Assembly: GCA_025980465.1 (NCBI GenBank)
Contig: JAICXJ010000001.1
Location: forward strand, 1-64,000
Direction: 5' to 3'
Source of the DNA: Frankiales bacterium
GTDB lineage: Bacteria; Actinomycetota; Actinomycetes; JAFAQI01
Length of the DNA stretch: 64,000 nucleotides
This document shows, piece by piece, positions 25,233 through 32,883 of the stretch. Numbering within the stretch: the first letter of the stretch is position 1; each line of letters starts with the position of its first letter. The notes under the pieces were generated by a model. The model did no database searches, had not been told where the DNA came from, and saw only the letters and a list, made by a program, of their open reading frames with translations. The translations under genes and the position numbers were made by a program.

Positions 25233-25939
25233 CGCGCGACCCGCAACACCTGCTCGTCGCAGGCCTGCGACAGCGCGTACCGCAGCAGCACGACGTCGCC
25301 GATCTGACGCACCTCCACCAGTGGCGCGCGTCGCCCGGGCTTCCACGGAAAGGTGCCCGCATTGACGAACCGATGTGCCTGCGGGTCGCCCACGAATAGC
25401 GGAGCGACGACGAGCTGCAGCTCGTCGGCGACGTCGGCGGTGAGGAATTGCGTGTGCACGCTCCCGCCGCCTTCCACGAGCAGCGCGCAGATGCCACGTT
25501 GATGCAGGTCTTCGGTAATCCAGCGCATGGCGACCTCGGGGCCCGCGTCGATCACGGTTGCGAGGTGCTCGAGCCGGGCGCGTGTGGCCGGTACGGCTGG
25601 GCTGGCGCAATAGACCAGCTTCTCCACCTCGCCCGCAGTGAAGAAGACCGACTCGGGATTCAGGCAGCCGCTGTTGGTGACGGTCACTTTGACGGGCGAC
25701 GCGGCAAGGCCGAGGGCGACACGTTGCCGTCGTCGCTGGGCGGAGCGGACCAGCAGTCGCGGGTTGTCGTTGCGCACCGTCGCGGCGCCGACCATGATCG
25801 CGTCGCAGTGGGCACGTACCCCATCGACGCGGTCGAAGTCGGCCTCGTTGGACAGCGGGAGGCGGTTGATCGAGGGACAGTCGATGTAGCCGTCGATGGA
25901 CATGCCGCAGCTGAGCACGGTGTACGGGCGGTCAGCCAT
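25229..25939 (-). CDS. RibD C-terminal domain-type pyrimidine reductase
   Basis: A 236-aa dihydrofolate-reductase-like protein: PYTVLSCGMSIDGYID at the start, VDGVRAHCDAIMVGAATVRNDNPRL near 41-65, the VEGGGSVHTQFL loop near 155-166 and VAPLFVGDPQA after it. This is the reductase half of RibD without the deaminase, as in the archaeal/fungal order of riboflavin synthesis where the GTP cyclohydrolase II product is reduced directly. Its overlap with ribA supports acting on that product. ATG at 25939 preferred. A 76-bp spacer separates it from the methyltransferase gene upstream. Confidence 0.85.
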   Translation of the reverse strand: MADRPYTVLSCGMSIDGYIDCPSINRLPLSNEADFDRVDGVRAHCDAIMVGAATVRNDNPRLLVRSAQRRRQRVALGLAASPVKVTVTNSGCLNPESVFFTAGEVEKLVYCASPAVPATRARLEHLATVIDAGPEVAMRWITEDLHQRGICALLVEGGGSVHTQFLTADVADELQLVVAPLFVGDPQAHRFVNAGTFPWKPGRRAPLVEVRQIGDVVLLRYALSQACDEQVLRVAR

Positions 25940-26015
25940 GCGCGGCACCCGCCGGCGAACCGATCGGACCCATGCCGATTGACACGATCCGAAGCGGGCG
26001 CAGGTTCATAGCGGC

Positions 26016-26843
26016 TTATCGGCGAGGGAACGTCAACAGGTCGGCGTGATGGACGACGGTCAGAACACGGCCCGCTGCCAGTTCGCGCCGCCGTCGGTCG
26101 ATATACGCATCGAGAGCCAGGTCGGGGCGGATCTCACGAGCGGCACCGACCCATCCGTCGAACCAGGCTGCGGCGAGCGTCGCGTCGGGTGGGCCGAGGC
26201 GCCACGGGCTCGGCCGGACGTGCACGTCGGCGCCGGACCGGCGGAACAGGCTGGTCGCTACCGAAACAGCGTCTGGGCCGAGCAGGATGTCGCCGCGCGC
26301 CAGCCGACCTTGATGCGCGTTGAACGCCGCGGTGACCACCCGGTCGATCGGGTCGGGTGGTGTCAACGCGACTTGGCCGATCACCGTCAACGTGAACAGG
26401 GCCGGGCGTTCCGCCTCGATGCAGGCTCGCGCCAGCGCATCCAGATCCGATGCGGTGAGGATGTCGAGCAGCGCCGAGGCGGTGATGAGGTCCGCGCGAC
26501 GCAGCTGGGCGGCGCGCAACTGGGCGATGTCAAGGCGGTGCGTCTCGACCGTGACCGGGCGGCCGTCGGCAGCGCGGACGCCGGTGGCTCGGGCAGCGGC
26601 GAGGTCGAGCAGCGTGGTGTCGACGTCGTACAAGGACCAATGTTGCGGGCCGTTCAGACGAGGGGCGAGCCAGCGCGTCATCGAGCCGGTTCCGCAGCCG
26701 AGGTCGTGTACGGCGATCGGCCGACCGGTGGGAAGGTGACGGCGGAGCAGATCGGCCAGGTTCTTGGAGCGAGCTGCGGCGTCGGCCGCCTCTCGCTGGT
26801 CCAGCCACCCCGCGCCGACCCGCACCGGTGCGCCCAGGGTCAT
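26016..26843 (-). CDS. SAM-dependent methyltransferase
   Basis: A 275-aa class I methyltransferase: motif I VHDLGCGTGSMTRWL near 43-57, motif II WSLYDVDTTLLDLA, and a DLITASALLDILT strand. The C-terminal third (WRLGPPDATLAAAWFDGWVGAA) is Trp-rich and unlike common small-molecule methyltransferases. Starts at the ATG overlapping the glycosyltransferase stop (ATGA). Third methyltransferase of the 18.9-29.3 kb block; its acceptor may be the sugar or pterin-like product of the neighbours. Confidence 0.78.
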   Translation of the reverse strand: MTLGAPVRVGAGWLDQREAADAAARSKNLADLLRRHLPTGRPIAVHDLGCGTGSMTRWLAPRLNGPQHWSLYDVDTTLLDLAAARATGVRAADGRPVTVETHRLDIAQLRAAQLRRADLITASALLDILTASDLDALARACIEAERPALFTLTVIGQVALTPPDPIDRVVTAAFNAHQGRLARGDILLGPDAVSVATSLFRRSGADVHVRPSPWRLGPPDATLAAAWFDGWVGAAREIRPDLALDAYIDRRRRELAAGRVLTVVHHADLLTFPRR

Positions 26844-27910
26844 GCCGCAACCTCGGCGATGACACCGGCAAGACGGTGGGCAGTAGCCGACCACGCGGGC
26901 AGCGTCGAGCGGCGCAGGGCGGCGTCATGTCGGAGGGCAGCACGTAGTGACCCATCCTCAAGCCAACGACGGATCGCCGTCGCGAGGGCGGTTGAATCAT
27001 TCGGAGGGATCAGCAGTCCCGGTCGATGCCCGTTGCGGACGTGACCGATCGTGTCAGGGACACCGCCGACCGCAGCCGCCACCACCGGGACGCCGCGCGC
27101 GAGCGCCTCGGTCAGGACCATCCCGTAGGTCTCGCCGCGCGACGGCAACAGGAGCAAGTCCGCGGACGCATAAAGACGGTCGAGGTCCGAGCCGACAACG
27201 GGGCCGGTGAAGATGATCCGGTCGGTGAGCCCATGACTCGCCGCTCGGCGCTGCAACTCAGCGGCGAAGGTCGGTTCTCGGTCCAGCACGCCGGCGCAGG
27301 TGCATTGCCAGGACAACGCCGTGAGGGTCGACAAGGCGGTGAGCAGCAGGTCGAGTCCCTTGTGCCACGTCACCGCGGCGACGCAAAGCAGTCGCCCGCC
27401 GAGGGGCGTCCCGGCGACCCGCGGCGCGGCGTCGACGCCTGGTGCCGCCACGTGAACGCGGCGCGGGTCCAGGTTGTCGTACATGTGAAGCAGCAGCCGA
27501 CGCGTCCACTCGCTGGTGACGATTGTCGCCGACGCTGCGGTGAGGGCGGAGCGCTCTTGCTGGTGTGCACCCGCGAGCCCGTGCCCTGGTGGTTGGTGGC
27601 CCAGCGGCAGATGCATCAGGACCACCAGACGTAACCGTGCCGCCGCCCGGACCACGACCGATGCAGCCGTGCCGGCAAACAAGCCGTCGATGATGACGGC
27701 GGATTGATCAGGGATGCGGGCGAGCGCACCACCGAGTACCCGTTCAGCCGCTTCGTCGGGACGCGGCCATTGCCCGCTTATCCGGTGCTCGTGAATGTGC
27801 CATCCGCTGTCTGACAGGAACTGGATGACCTTACGGTCGTAGACGTTGCCACCGGTCGGACGGGCGGGGTCGTCGATGCTTTCCGGCACCACGAAGTGGG
27901 CCGTCCTCAT
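26840..27910 (-). CDS. Glycosyltransferase family 4 (GT-B fold)
   Basis: A 356-aa retaining glycosyltransferase. N-terminal acceptor domain begins [26 protein letters not shown]; the C-terminal donor domain has [62 protein letters not shown], including the E-x7-E motif that binds the nucleotide sugar. Coupled by ATGA to the PTPS-like gene upstream and to the methyltransferase downstream. Together with GTP cyclohydrolase II and the PTPS-like protein it suggests a glycosylated heterocycle. Donor and acceptor unknown. Confidence 0.87.
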   Translation of the reverse strand: MRTAHFVVPESIDDPARPTGGNVYDRKVIQFLSDSGWHIHEHRISGQWPRPDEAAERVLGGALARIPDQSAVIIDGLFAGTAASVVVRAAARLRLVVLMHLPLGHQPPGHGLAGAHQQERSALTAASATIVTSEWTRRLLLHMYDNLDPRRVHVAAPGVDAAPRVAGTPLGGRLLCVAAVTWHKGLDLLLTALSTLTALSWQCTCAGVLDREPTFAAELQRRAASHGLTDRIIFTGPVVGSDLDRLYASADLLLLPSRGETYGMVLTEALARGVPVVAAAVGGVPDTIGHVRNGHRPGLLIPPNDSTALATAIRRWLEDGSLRAALRHDAALRRSTLPAWSATAHRLAGVIAEVAA

Positions 27911-28305
27911 AGCGACCGCTGGTAGGTAGCCCAGGCGATGTGCGACTCGCGCAACGTGACAGTGATCCCGCAGAGCTCGCGGGCCCGGTCGCCCAGTTGG
28001 CCGGTGTGAACGCGCACGGCCAGCCGATCGGCGACGAGCTGTGCCAGTGCCTCGGTCGACGTGTTCTGACCTGCCAGTTCCGGCTCGTCGTCGAGGTTGC
28101 GGTACGTCAGGCCGCCGAGCACTTCGTATAGCGCCGCGCTGGCTTGGCCGATATCGACGACCAGGTTGTCGCTGTCGAGCGACTCGCGTTGAAACGTGGC
28201 GTCGACAACGTACGTCGCACCATGCAGCCGTTGCGCCGGCCCGAACACCTCGCCCTGGAAGCTGTGCGCGACCATCATGTGGTCGCGCACCGTCACGCTG
28301 AACAC
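27907..28305 (-). CDS. 6-pyruvoyltetrahydropterin synthase/QueD-like protein with altered active site
   Basis: A 132-aa T-fold protein. Relative to QueD the first zinc His (His14) and second (His28 in RLHG) are present, but the third position is Ala30 instead of His, and the catalytic Cys position is Ala24 ([11 protein letters not shown] in place of CGRLHGHS). A C-terminal Glu in TLRESHIAW matches the substrate-binding Glu. The family makes 6-pyruvoyl- or 6-carboxy-tetrahydropterin from dihydroneopterin triphosphate; with these changes a different reaction is likely. GTG start; 4 bp after the MDR gene and overlapping the GT4 start. Confidence 0.75.
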   Translation of the reverse strand: MFSVTVRDHMMVAHSFQGEVFGPAQRLHGATYVVDATFQRESLDSDNLVVDIGQASAALYEVLGGLTYRNLDDEPELAGQNTSTEALAQLVADRLAVRVHTGQLGDRARELCGITVTLRESHIAWATYQRSL

Positions 28306-28309
28306 CGCG

Positions 28310-29293
28310 TCACGACTCGTCGCCGTAGACGATGCTGTGGCACAGTGCGGGCAGCGTCCCGTCGGCGAGCCGGCTCATCACCTCGGGCAGCTGCCGGAAC
28401 GGCGATGCCCCGGTGAGCAGTGCGTCGAAGGCTGGGTCACGCAGCAGGTCGAGCGCGAGTGTGAGGCGCTCACGTCTGCTGCGTCGGCCGCGTCTCGCGG
28501 CGGCCACCGCACCGACCTGGCTCGCGCGGATCGCGAGTCGCCGAGAGTGAAAGGCCTCGCCTAGTGGCAGCGTCACGGGCTGGTCGCCGTACCAGCTCAG
28601 GTCCAGCACCGTGCCGTCGTCAGCGAGCAGCTCCAGAGCGCGCTGAAGCCCCGTCGACGTCGCGGTGGTGTGCACGACCAGGTCGCAGTCATCCGGTGCG
28701 CCGTCTGGGTTCGTGAACTCCGCCCCCATGGCGAGCGCGACCTTCTCCCGGTCGGGATCGACATCGACCAGGGTCACCACGACGCCTGGGATCGGCACCA
28801 GCAGCCGCGCGACGCTCGCGCCGACCATCCCCGCGCCCATCACCGCGATGCGGTCGCCGACGAGTGGCGCGATGTCCCACAGCGCGTTCACGGCCGTCTC
28901 GATCGTGCCCGCGAGTACGGCACGCTCGATCGGGACCTGCTCCGGGAGGAGGACGACGGAGTCCGCCGGCACGACATAACGGGTCTGATGCGGATACAGG
29001 CAGAACACGGCGCGATCTTGTAGATGCGCGGGCCCGCGTTCGACCACACCGACGTTGAGGTAGCCGTACTTGACCGGCCCGGGGAACTCGCCGTCCTGAA
29101 AGGGCGCGCGCATCGCGGCGTACTGAGACGGTGGCACCCGGCCCTGGAAGACGAGGGTTTCGGTGCCGCGGCTCACCGCCGAGATCAGCGTCCGCACGAC
29201 GAGGTCGTCCGGCCCGGCCGGCGGGAGGGCGCCTCGCCGAATCTCGCCGACGCCGGGTTCGCAGGTCCAAAACGCGAACACGTCCGGGGCCAC
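28310..29293 (-). CDS. MDR-family dehydrogenase, zinc-ligand-poor (BchC-like group)
   Basis: A 327-aa medium-chain dehydrogenase: [19 protein letters not shown] where usual MDR enzymes have a zinc Cys (GxCHSD), then [35 protein letters not shown], and the Rossmann motif [12 protein letters not shown]. The loss of the catalytic zinc Cys and of the structural Cys cluster places it with zinc-independent or atypical members, such as the bacteriochlorophyllide dehydrogenase-like group. First gene of the minus operon leading to PTPS-like, GT4 and methyltransferase. The upstream 29294-29457 spacer (164 bp) holds no gene. Confidence 0.8.
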   Translation of the reverse strand: MAPDVFAFWTCEPGVGEIRRGALPPAGPDDLVVRTLISAVSRGTETLVFQGRVPPSQYAAMRAPFQDGEFPGPVKYGYLNVGVVERGPAHLQDRAVFCLYPHQTRYVVPADSVVLLPEQVPIERAVLAGTIETAVNALWDIAPLVGDRIAVMGAGMVGASVARLLVPIPGVVVTLVDVDPDREKVALAMGAEFTNPDGAPDDCDLVVHTTATSTGLQRALELLADDGTVLDLSWYGDQPVTLPLGEAFHSRRLAIRASQVGAVAAARRGRRSRRERLTLALDLLRDPAFDALLTGASPFRQLPEVMSRLADGTLPALCHSIVYGDES

Positions 29294-29457
29294 TCGGCGT
29301 CACGCTCCTCGCACTTTCCGGAGACAGAGCTTGTCCGGGCGGCCGCGTGTTTCTGCGGTCTCGCCGCGGCCACCGCCGCTCGCCCGACGGCAGCCATTGG
29401 CTCACACGGCCATCCGGCGAGGTCGGTTCAATCGACGACTCTGCTAAGCATTCACCT

Positions 29458-30300
29458 GTGCTCGCGCTGGCTGACTGGCATTCGCGCGGCGAGCGGGTGC
29501 CGATCCGCCATCACCGCGTCTTCATCCGGCAGGACGGCCCGGCGGGTGGCGCGCCGGTCACCCTCATCCACGGGTTTCCGACCTCGTCACACGACTGGGT
29601 CGAGGTGCTTCCGTACCTTCTCGACGCTGGCTATCGGGTGACGACGCTCGACCTTCTCGGCTTCGGCGCCAGCGACAAGCCGCACCCATATCAGTACTCG
29701 CTGATCGAGCAGGCCTCGATCGTCGAGGCGGTCTGGCAGCACCTGGGCATCGGGTCGACCGCGCTGATCGCTCACGACTACGGCGTCTCGGTGGCGCAGG
29801 AGCTGCTCGCCCGCGATGCAGCTCGCATCACCTCGATGAGCTGGCTGAACGGCGGGCTTTACCCGGATCTGCATCGGCCGATCCCGGCTCAGGAGGCGCT
29901 CGCCGGACCCGAAGGTCCGGCGCTCGCCGCCGTGATGAACGAGGAGCTGTTCGCCGCCACGCTTCGTGGCATCCTCGGCCGGCCGGTCACCGACGAAACG
30001 TTGGGCGAACTGTGGCAGGCGCTGGAGATGAGCGACGGTACGGCGGTGATGCCGTCGCTACTCGGTTATATGGCGGAGCGTCGTGCGAACGCCGAGCGAT
30101 GGGTGACGGCGCTTGAGAGCTACCCCGGGCCGCAGCGCTTCGTGTGGGGACCAGCCGATCCGATCAGCGGCGCCCACGTCGTCGAACGGATCGCGCAGCG
30201 ACTCCCGCATGCCGCGCTGAACGTCCTCGATCAGGACCCTGCGGTCGGTCACTATCCGCAGCTTGAGGCACCGGAGCTGGTCGGTCCGCTGCTTCGGTAG
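29458..30300 (+). CDS. Alpha/beta hydrolase (haloalkane dehalogenase/epoxide hydrolase-like)
   Basis: A 280-aa alpha/beta-hydrolase fold enzyme: oxyanion HGFPTSSHDW near 42-51, nucleophile Asp in IAHDYGVSVAQ near 103-113, and catalytic His in VGHYPQLEAPE near the C-terminus. An Asp nucleophile is the mark of haloalkane dehalogenases and epoxide hydrolases rather than esterases. The GTG at 29458 is chosen; the large upstream extension overlaps the divergent MDR gene and is rejected. No TCTGACG operator is seen. Substrate unknown, but an epoxide from P450 chemistry would fit. Confidence 0.82.
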   Translation: MLALADWHSRGERVPIRHHRVFIRQDGPAGGAPVTLIHGFPTSSHDWVEVLPYLLDAGYRVTTLDLLGFGASDKPHPYQYSLIEQASIVEAVWQHLGIGSTALIAHDYGVSVAQELLARDAARITSMSWLNGGLYPDLHRPIPAQEALAGPEGPALAAVMNEELFAATLRGILGRPVTDETLGELWQALEMSDGTAVMPSLLGYMAERRANAERWVTALESYPGPQRFVWGPADPISGAHVVERIAQRLPHAALNVLDQDPAVGHYPQLEAPELVGPLLR

Positions 30301-30436
30301 ACCCGAAAAATGCCGCAAAAGGCTCATTGTGGGCAACGTCACATCCCTCAGCGCTCAATTCGGAAATGATTTTGCGCCGTTTGCTTGCTGTAGTTAGCAG
30401 TAGAACGTGTTCTCACAACGAGTTAGAAGGTGTGCC

Positions 30437-30844
30437 ATGACCCGACAGTCGCGAAGCGAACTGCGGCAGCTCCCGGTGTTCTCCTCGCTTTCCCGGCGAG
30501 CCCTGGCAAGGGTCGACTCACTGCTGACGCCGATCTCCATCTCCGACGGTGACGTGCTCTGCCACGAGGGCAAGCTCGGCCGCGAGGCCTTCATCATCCT
30601 GTCGGGCGAGGTCGAGGTCAGCCGCGGCTCGGAGCACCTCGCCACCCTCGGTGCGGGTTCGGTCGTCGGCGAGATGGCCCTGCTCGGTCACAGCCCGCGT
30701 ACGGCGACGGTGACCGCTGCCGGCGACGTCGAGGCCCTGGTGATGAGTGCACAGGAGTTCGCCAGCCTGCTCACGGAGCCGGTCGTCGCCAACTCGGTGA
30801 TGCGCATCGCGAAGCAGCGCTCCGGCGAGCTCACCGCGGCCTGA
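30437..30844 (+). CDS. Single cyclic-nucleotide-binding domain protein
   Basis: A 135-aa protein made of one cNMP-binding beta-roll: LRQLPVFSSLSRRALARVDSLL at the start, EGKLGREAFIILSGEVEV, and the phosphate-binding cassette GEMALLGHSPRTATV, with the Glu and Arg that contact the ribose and phosphate. There is no helix-turn-helix, so it is not a CRP-type regulator by itself; it may be a stand-alone sensor. AGAAGG lies 7 nt before the ATG at 30437. A class III nucleotide cyclase is encoded in this window at 53073. The 30301-30436 spacer holds no gene. Confidence 0.85.
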   Translation: MTRQSRSELRQLPVFSSLSRRALARVDSLLTPISISDGDVLCHEGKLGREAFIILSGEVEVSRGSEHLATLGAGSVVGEMALLGHSPRTATVTAAGDVEALVMSAQEFASLLTEPVVANSVMRIAKQRSGELTAA

Positions 30845-30870
30845 CCCAGATCGCCGCGAAGCGTCGCCGC

Positions 30871-31476
30871 TCACTTCCAGGCGAACACCGGCTGCTCGTA
30901 CTGCGCGACGCGGGTCGTGCGGTGGTGGATAGCGAGCTCGCGGAACTGGTAGATGACGGCGGCGGTGGGCGCGTGGATCCAGGCCCCCAACATCGGGACC
31001 CGAATGATGGGATCCGGTGACTCCGGTATCGAGGCAAACATCGGCTCGACGTCGAAATCCGCCGGCCTCGCCACATGCACACTCGCGACCTCGGCCGGAT
31101 TGGGCGTGATCTGGTCGATGACGTCGCCGCCCCACACCACGACCGGCGTGATCCGGTAGCCGGACCGGGTCGAGTAGTCGTCAAGCAGCCCGAGCACGGC
31201 ATCCTCGCCGAGCCCGAGCCCGAGCTCCTCGTGAAGTTCGCGTAGCGCCGCCTGCGCAACTGTCTCGCCGGCATCGAGCCGGCCACCAGGCAACGCCCAC
31301 TGCCCAGCATGGGCTCGGAGTTTCGCCGCTCGCCGGGTGACGAGGATGCCCGGACCGCGGGCATCGGTGACGACGGCGACGGCGACCGCGGCCGGCTTGC
31401 GGCTGCCGAGCTCCTGCTCTTGTCGCTCGAAACCGGCGAGTTCGGCGGCCAGCGTCGCGCGGTCGAGCTCGGTCAG
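30871..31476 (-). CDS. NUDIX hydrolase with probable CTG start
   Basis: The NUDIX box is perfect: GRLDAGETVAQAALRELHEE then LGL (G-x5-E-x7-REUxEExGU). The open frame extends well before it: VAVAVVTDARGPGILVTRRAAKL supplies the first strands of the fold, and LTELDRATLAAELAGFERQEQELG a helix. No ATG, GTG or TTG exists upstream of the TTG inside the NUDIX box, which would destroy the fold. A CTG at 31476-31474 overlaps the LLM stop as CTGA, mirroring the ATGA/GTGA couplings elsewhere, so I infer a CTG start giving 201 aa. Likely hydrolyses a nucleoside diphosphate derivative such as CoA, NADH or ADP-ribose. Confidence 0.72.
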   Translation of the reverse strand: MTELDRATLAAELAGFERQEQELGSRKPAAVAVAVVTDARGPGILVTRRAAKLRAHAGQWALPGGRLDAGETVAQAALRELHEELGLGLGEDAVLGLLDDYSTRSGYRITPVVVWGGDVIDQITPNPAEVASVHVARPADFDVEPMFASIPESPDPIIRVPMLGAWIHAPTAAVIYQFRELAIHHRTTRVAQYEQPVFAWK

Positions 31477-32372
31477 AGCAGCGGCCCGACGTGGTTCCCG
31501 AATGCGGTCACCTGATCGACCAGCTCATCGACCGAGCGGCTCGGGAACCGCACCTGCAGGTGATTGACCCCCATGTCGGACCACACCTTCATCGCCTCGG
31601 CGATCTTCTCGGGCGAGCCGGTCACGGCGTCGCGGTTGAGATCCCAGGTCGGGTCGCCGACGTAGATCCACTGCGTGATCGCACCGATGTCGCCCGTGTC
31701 GTCGCCACGGGTCTCGCGGAACAGCTTGATCAGCTCCGGCAGCTGGTCCTGCGGCGTACCTTGCGGAATCCAGCCGTCGGCCTTGGCCGCTCGCCTCACC
31801 GCGGCCGGCGCGCCGCCACCCCACCAGATCGGCGGTCGCGGTTGCTGCACCGCACGCGGTTCGATCTCCATCTCGCCGACGACGCCGGTTGACAACGCCT
31901 GGTCGAAGATCGGCAACGCTTCGTCGGAGAGCTTCGCGCGCTGCGTCACATCGAGCCCGAGTGCGGCGAACTCCTTCTCGACGTGACCGACACCGAGTCC
32001 GATGATGACCCGACCGTCGGAGAGCAGGTCGAGGGTCGCGAACGAGTTGGCGCTCACGAGCGGATGGCGGTAGGCGAGGTTGAACACGGTCGACAGCAGC
32101 CGGATCTGCCTGGTCTGGCCCGCGAGCCACGCGAGCGTGGCGATGGTGTCGTACCAGACGGCACTCATCTTGGGTGACAGGTCACTCGGGATCGCGACGT
32201 GGTCGCAGACCCCGACGTAGAAGAAGCCGGCGTCATCGGCGGCGTTCGCAACGGCCAGCATCTCCGCCGGCCCGCAGCCGATCTCCCAGTCCTCGACGAA
32301 GTACTTGCTCTGCGCCTGAATAGGCAGCTGCATGCCATAGGCGACGGTGCCGGGAGGGACGATCGGAGCCAT
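31473..32372 (-). CDS. F420-dependent LLM-class oxidoreductase
   Basis: A 299-aa LLM enzyme. QLPIQAQSKYFVEDWE at the start, VGVCDHVAIPSD near 53-64, GLGVGHVEKEFAALG, PPIWWGGGAPAAVRRAAKADGWIP and a C-terminal HLQVRFPSRSVDELVDQV match F420-dependent LLM oxidoreductases of the Rv2161c type. The ATG at 32372 (MAPIVPPG) removes a spurious extension across the operator. It is followed by the NUDIX gene through a CTGA overlap. Operator 5 lies 14 bp upstream. Substrate unknown. Confidence 0.82.
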   Translation of the reverse strand: MAPIVPPGTVAYGMQLPIQAQSKYFVEDWEIGCGPAEMLAVANAADDAGFFYVGVCDHVAIPSDLSPKMSAVWYDTIATLAWLAGQTRQIRLLSTVFNLAYRHPLVSANSFATLDLLSDGRVIIGLGVGHVEKEFAALGLDVTQRAKLSDEALPIFDQALSTGVVGEMEIEPRAVQQPRPPIWWGGGAPAAVRRAAKADGWIPQGTPQDQLPELIKLFRETRGDDTGDIGAITQWIYVGDPTWDLNRDAVTGSPEKIAEAMKVWSDMGVNHLQVRFPSRSVDELVDQVTAFGNHVGPLL

Positions 32373-32385
32373 CCCCGGAGTGTAA

Positions 32386-32402
32386 TCTGACGAGGTGTCA
32401 GA
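32386..32402. promoter_or_regulatory. Operator site 5, TCTGACG-AGG-TGTCAGA
   Basis: A 7-3-7 inverted repeat with one mismatch, in the 22-bp gap between the LLM gene and the DUF35 gene. It covers the GTG start of the DUF35 gene (32395-32397), implying a leaderless or near-leaderless message or direct blocking of the start region. Confidence 0.72.
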
Positions 32403-32883
32403 AACTCTCGGAGCCAACCTCACGCAGGTCCCGGCGATCGATGGCTGGTTCACGACCGGTGACAAGCCGGCGCTGATCGGCAACAAGTGCACGACCTGCG
32501 GCACGGTGTTCTTCCCGAAGGCGGCCAACTACTGCCGCAACCCGGACTGTGACGGCGCCGAGTTCACCGACGCTGAGCTGTCGCGCCATGGCCGGGTCTG
32601 GTCGTTCACCGACGCGCAGTACCAGCCGCCGCCGCCGTACATCACCCGCACCGATCCCTACCAGCCGTTCGCGCTGGCTGCGGTCGAGCTCGAGGCCGAG
32701 CAGATGGTGATCCTCGGGCAGATCGCGGACGGCTTCGGCGTGGCCGACCTTGCGGTCGGTCAACAGGTGGAGCTGGTGGTGGAGCCGCTGTTCTCCGATG
32801 ATGAGCACGAGTACCTGGTCTACCGCTGGCGGCCGGTGACCAACGGCGGGCAGGTCGGCAAGAGTGAGGTGGAGTCGGCATGA
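32395..32883 (+). CDS. DUF35 OB-fold zinc-ribbon acyl-CoA-associated protein
   Basis: A 162-aa protein: a rubredoxin-like zinc ribbon CTTCGTVFFPKAANYCRNPDC near 32-52, then an OB-fold with VWSFTDAQYQPPPPYI and ALAAVELEAEQMVILGQI. DUF35 proteins pair with thiolase-fold partners, for example ChsH2 with Ltp2 in steroid side-chain cleavage or BbsA with BbsB in toluene degradation. The partner gene follows with a 4-bp overlap (ATGA). The GTG start lies inside operator 5; no later start keeps the conserved N-terminus. Confidence 0.88.
   Translation: MSETLGANLTQVPAIDGWFTTGDKPALIGNKCTTCGTVFFPKAANYCRNPDCDGAEFTDAELSRHGRVWSFTDAQYQPPPPYITRTDPYQPFALAAVELEAEQMVILGQIADGFGVADLAVGQQVELVVEPLFSDDEHEYLVYRWRPVTNGGQVGKSEVESA

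Noticed and set aside
24558-25939. Ordinary riboflavin operon
   Set aside because: ribB, ribE and ribH are absent, RibD lacks its deaminase half, and the surrounding genes are glycosyl- and methyltransferases.
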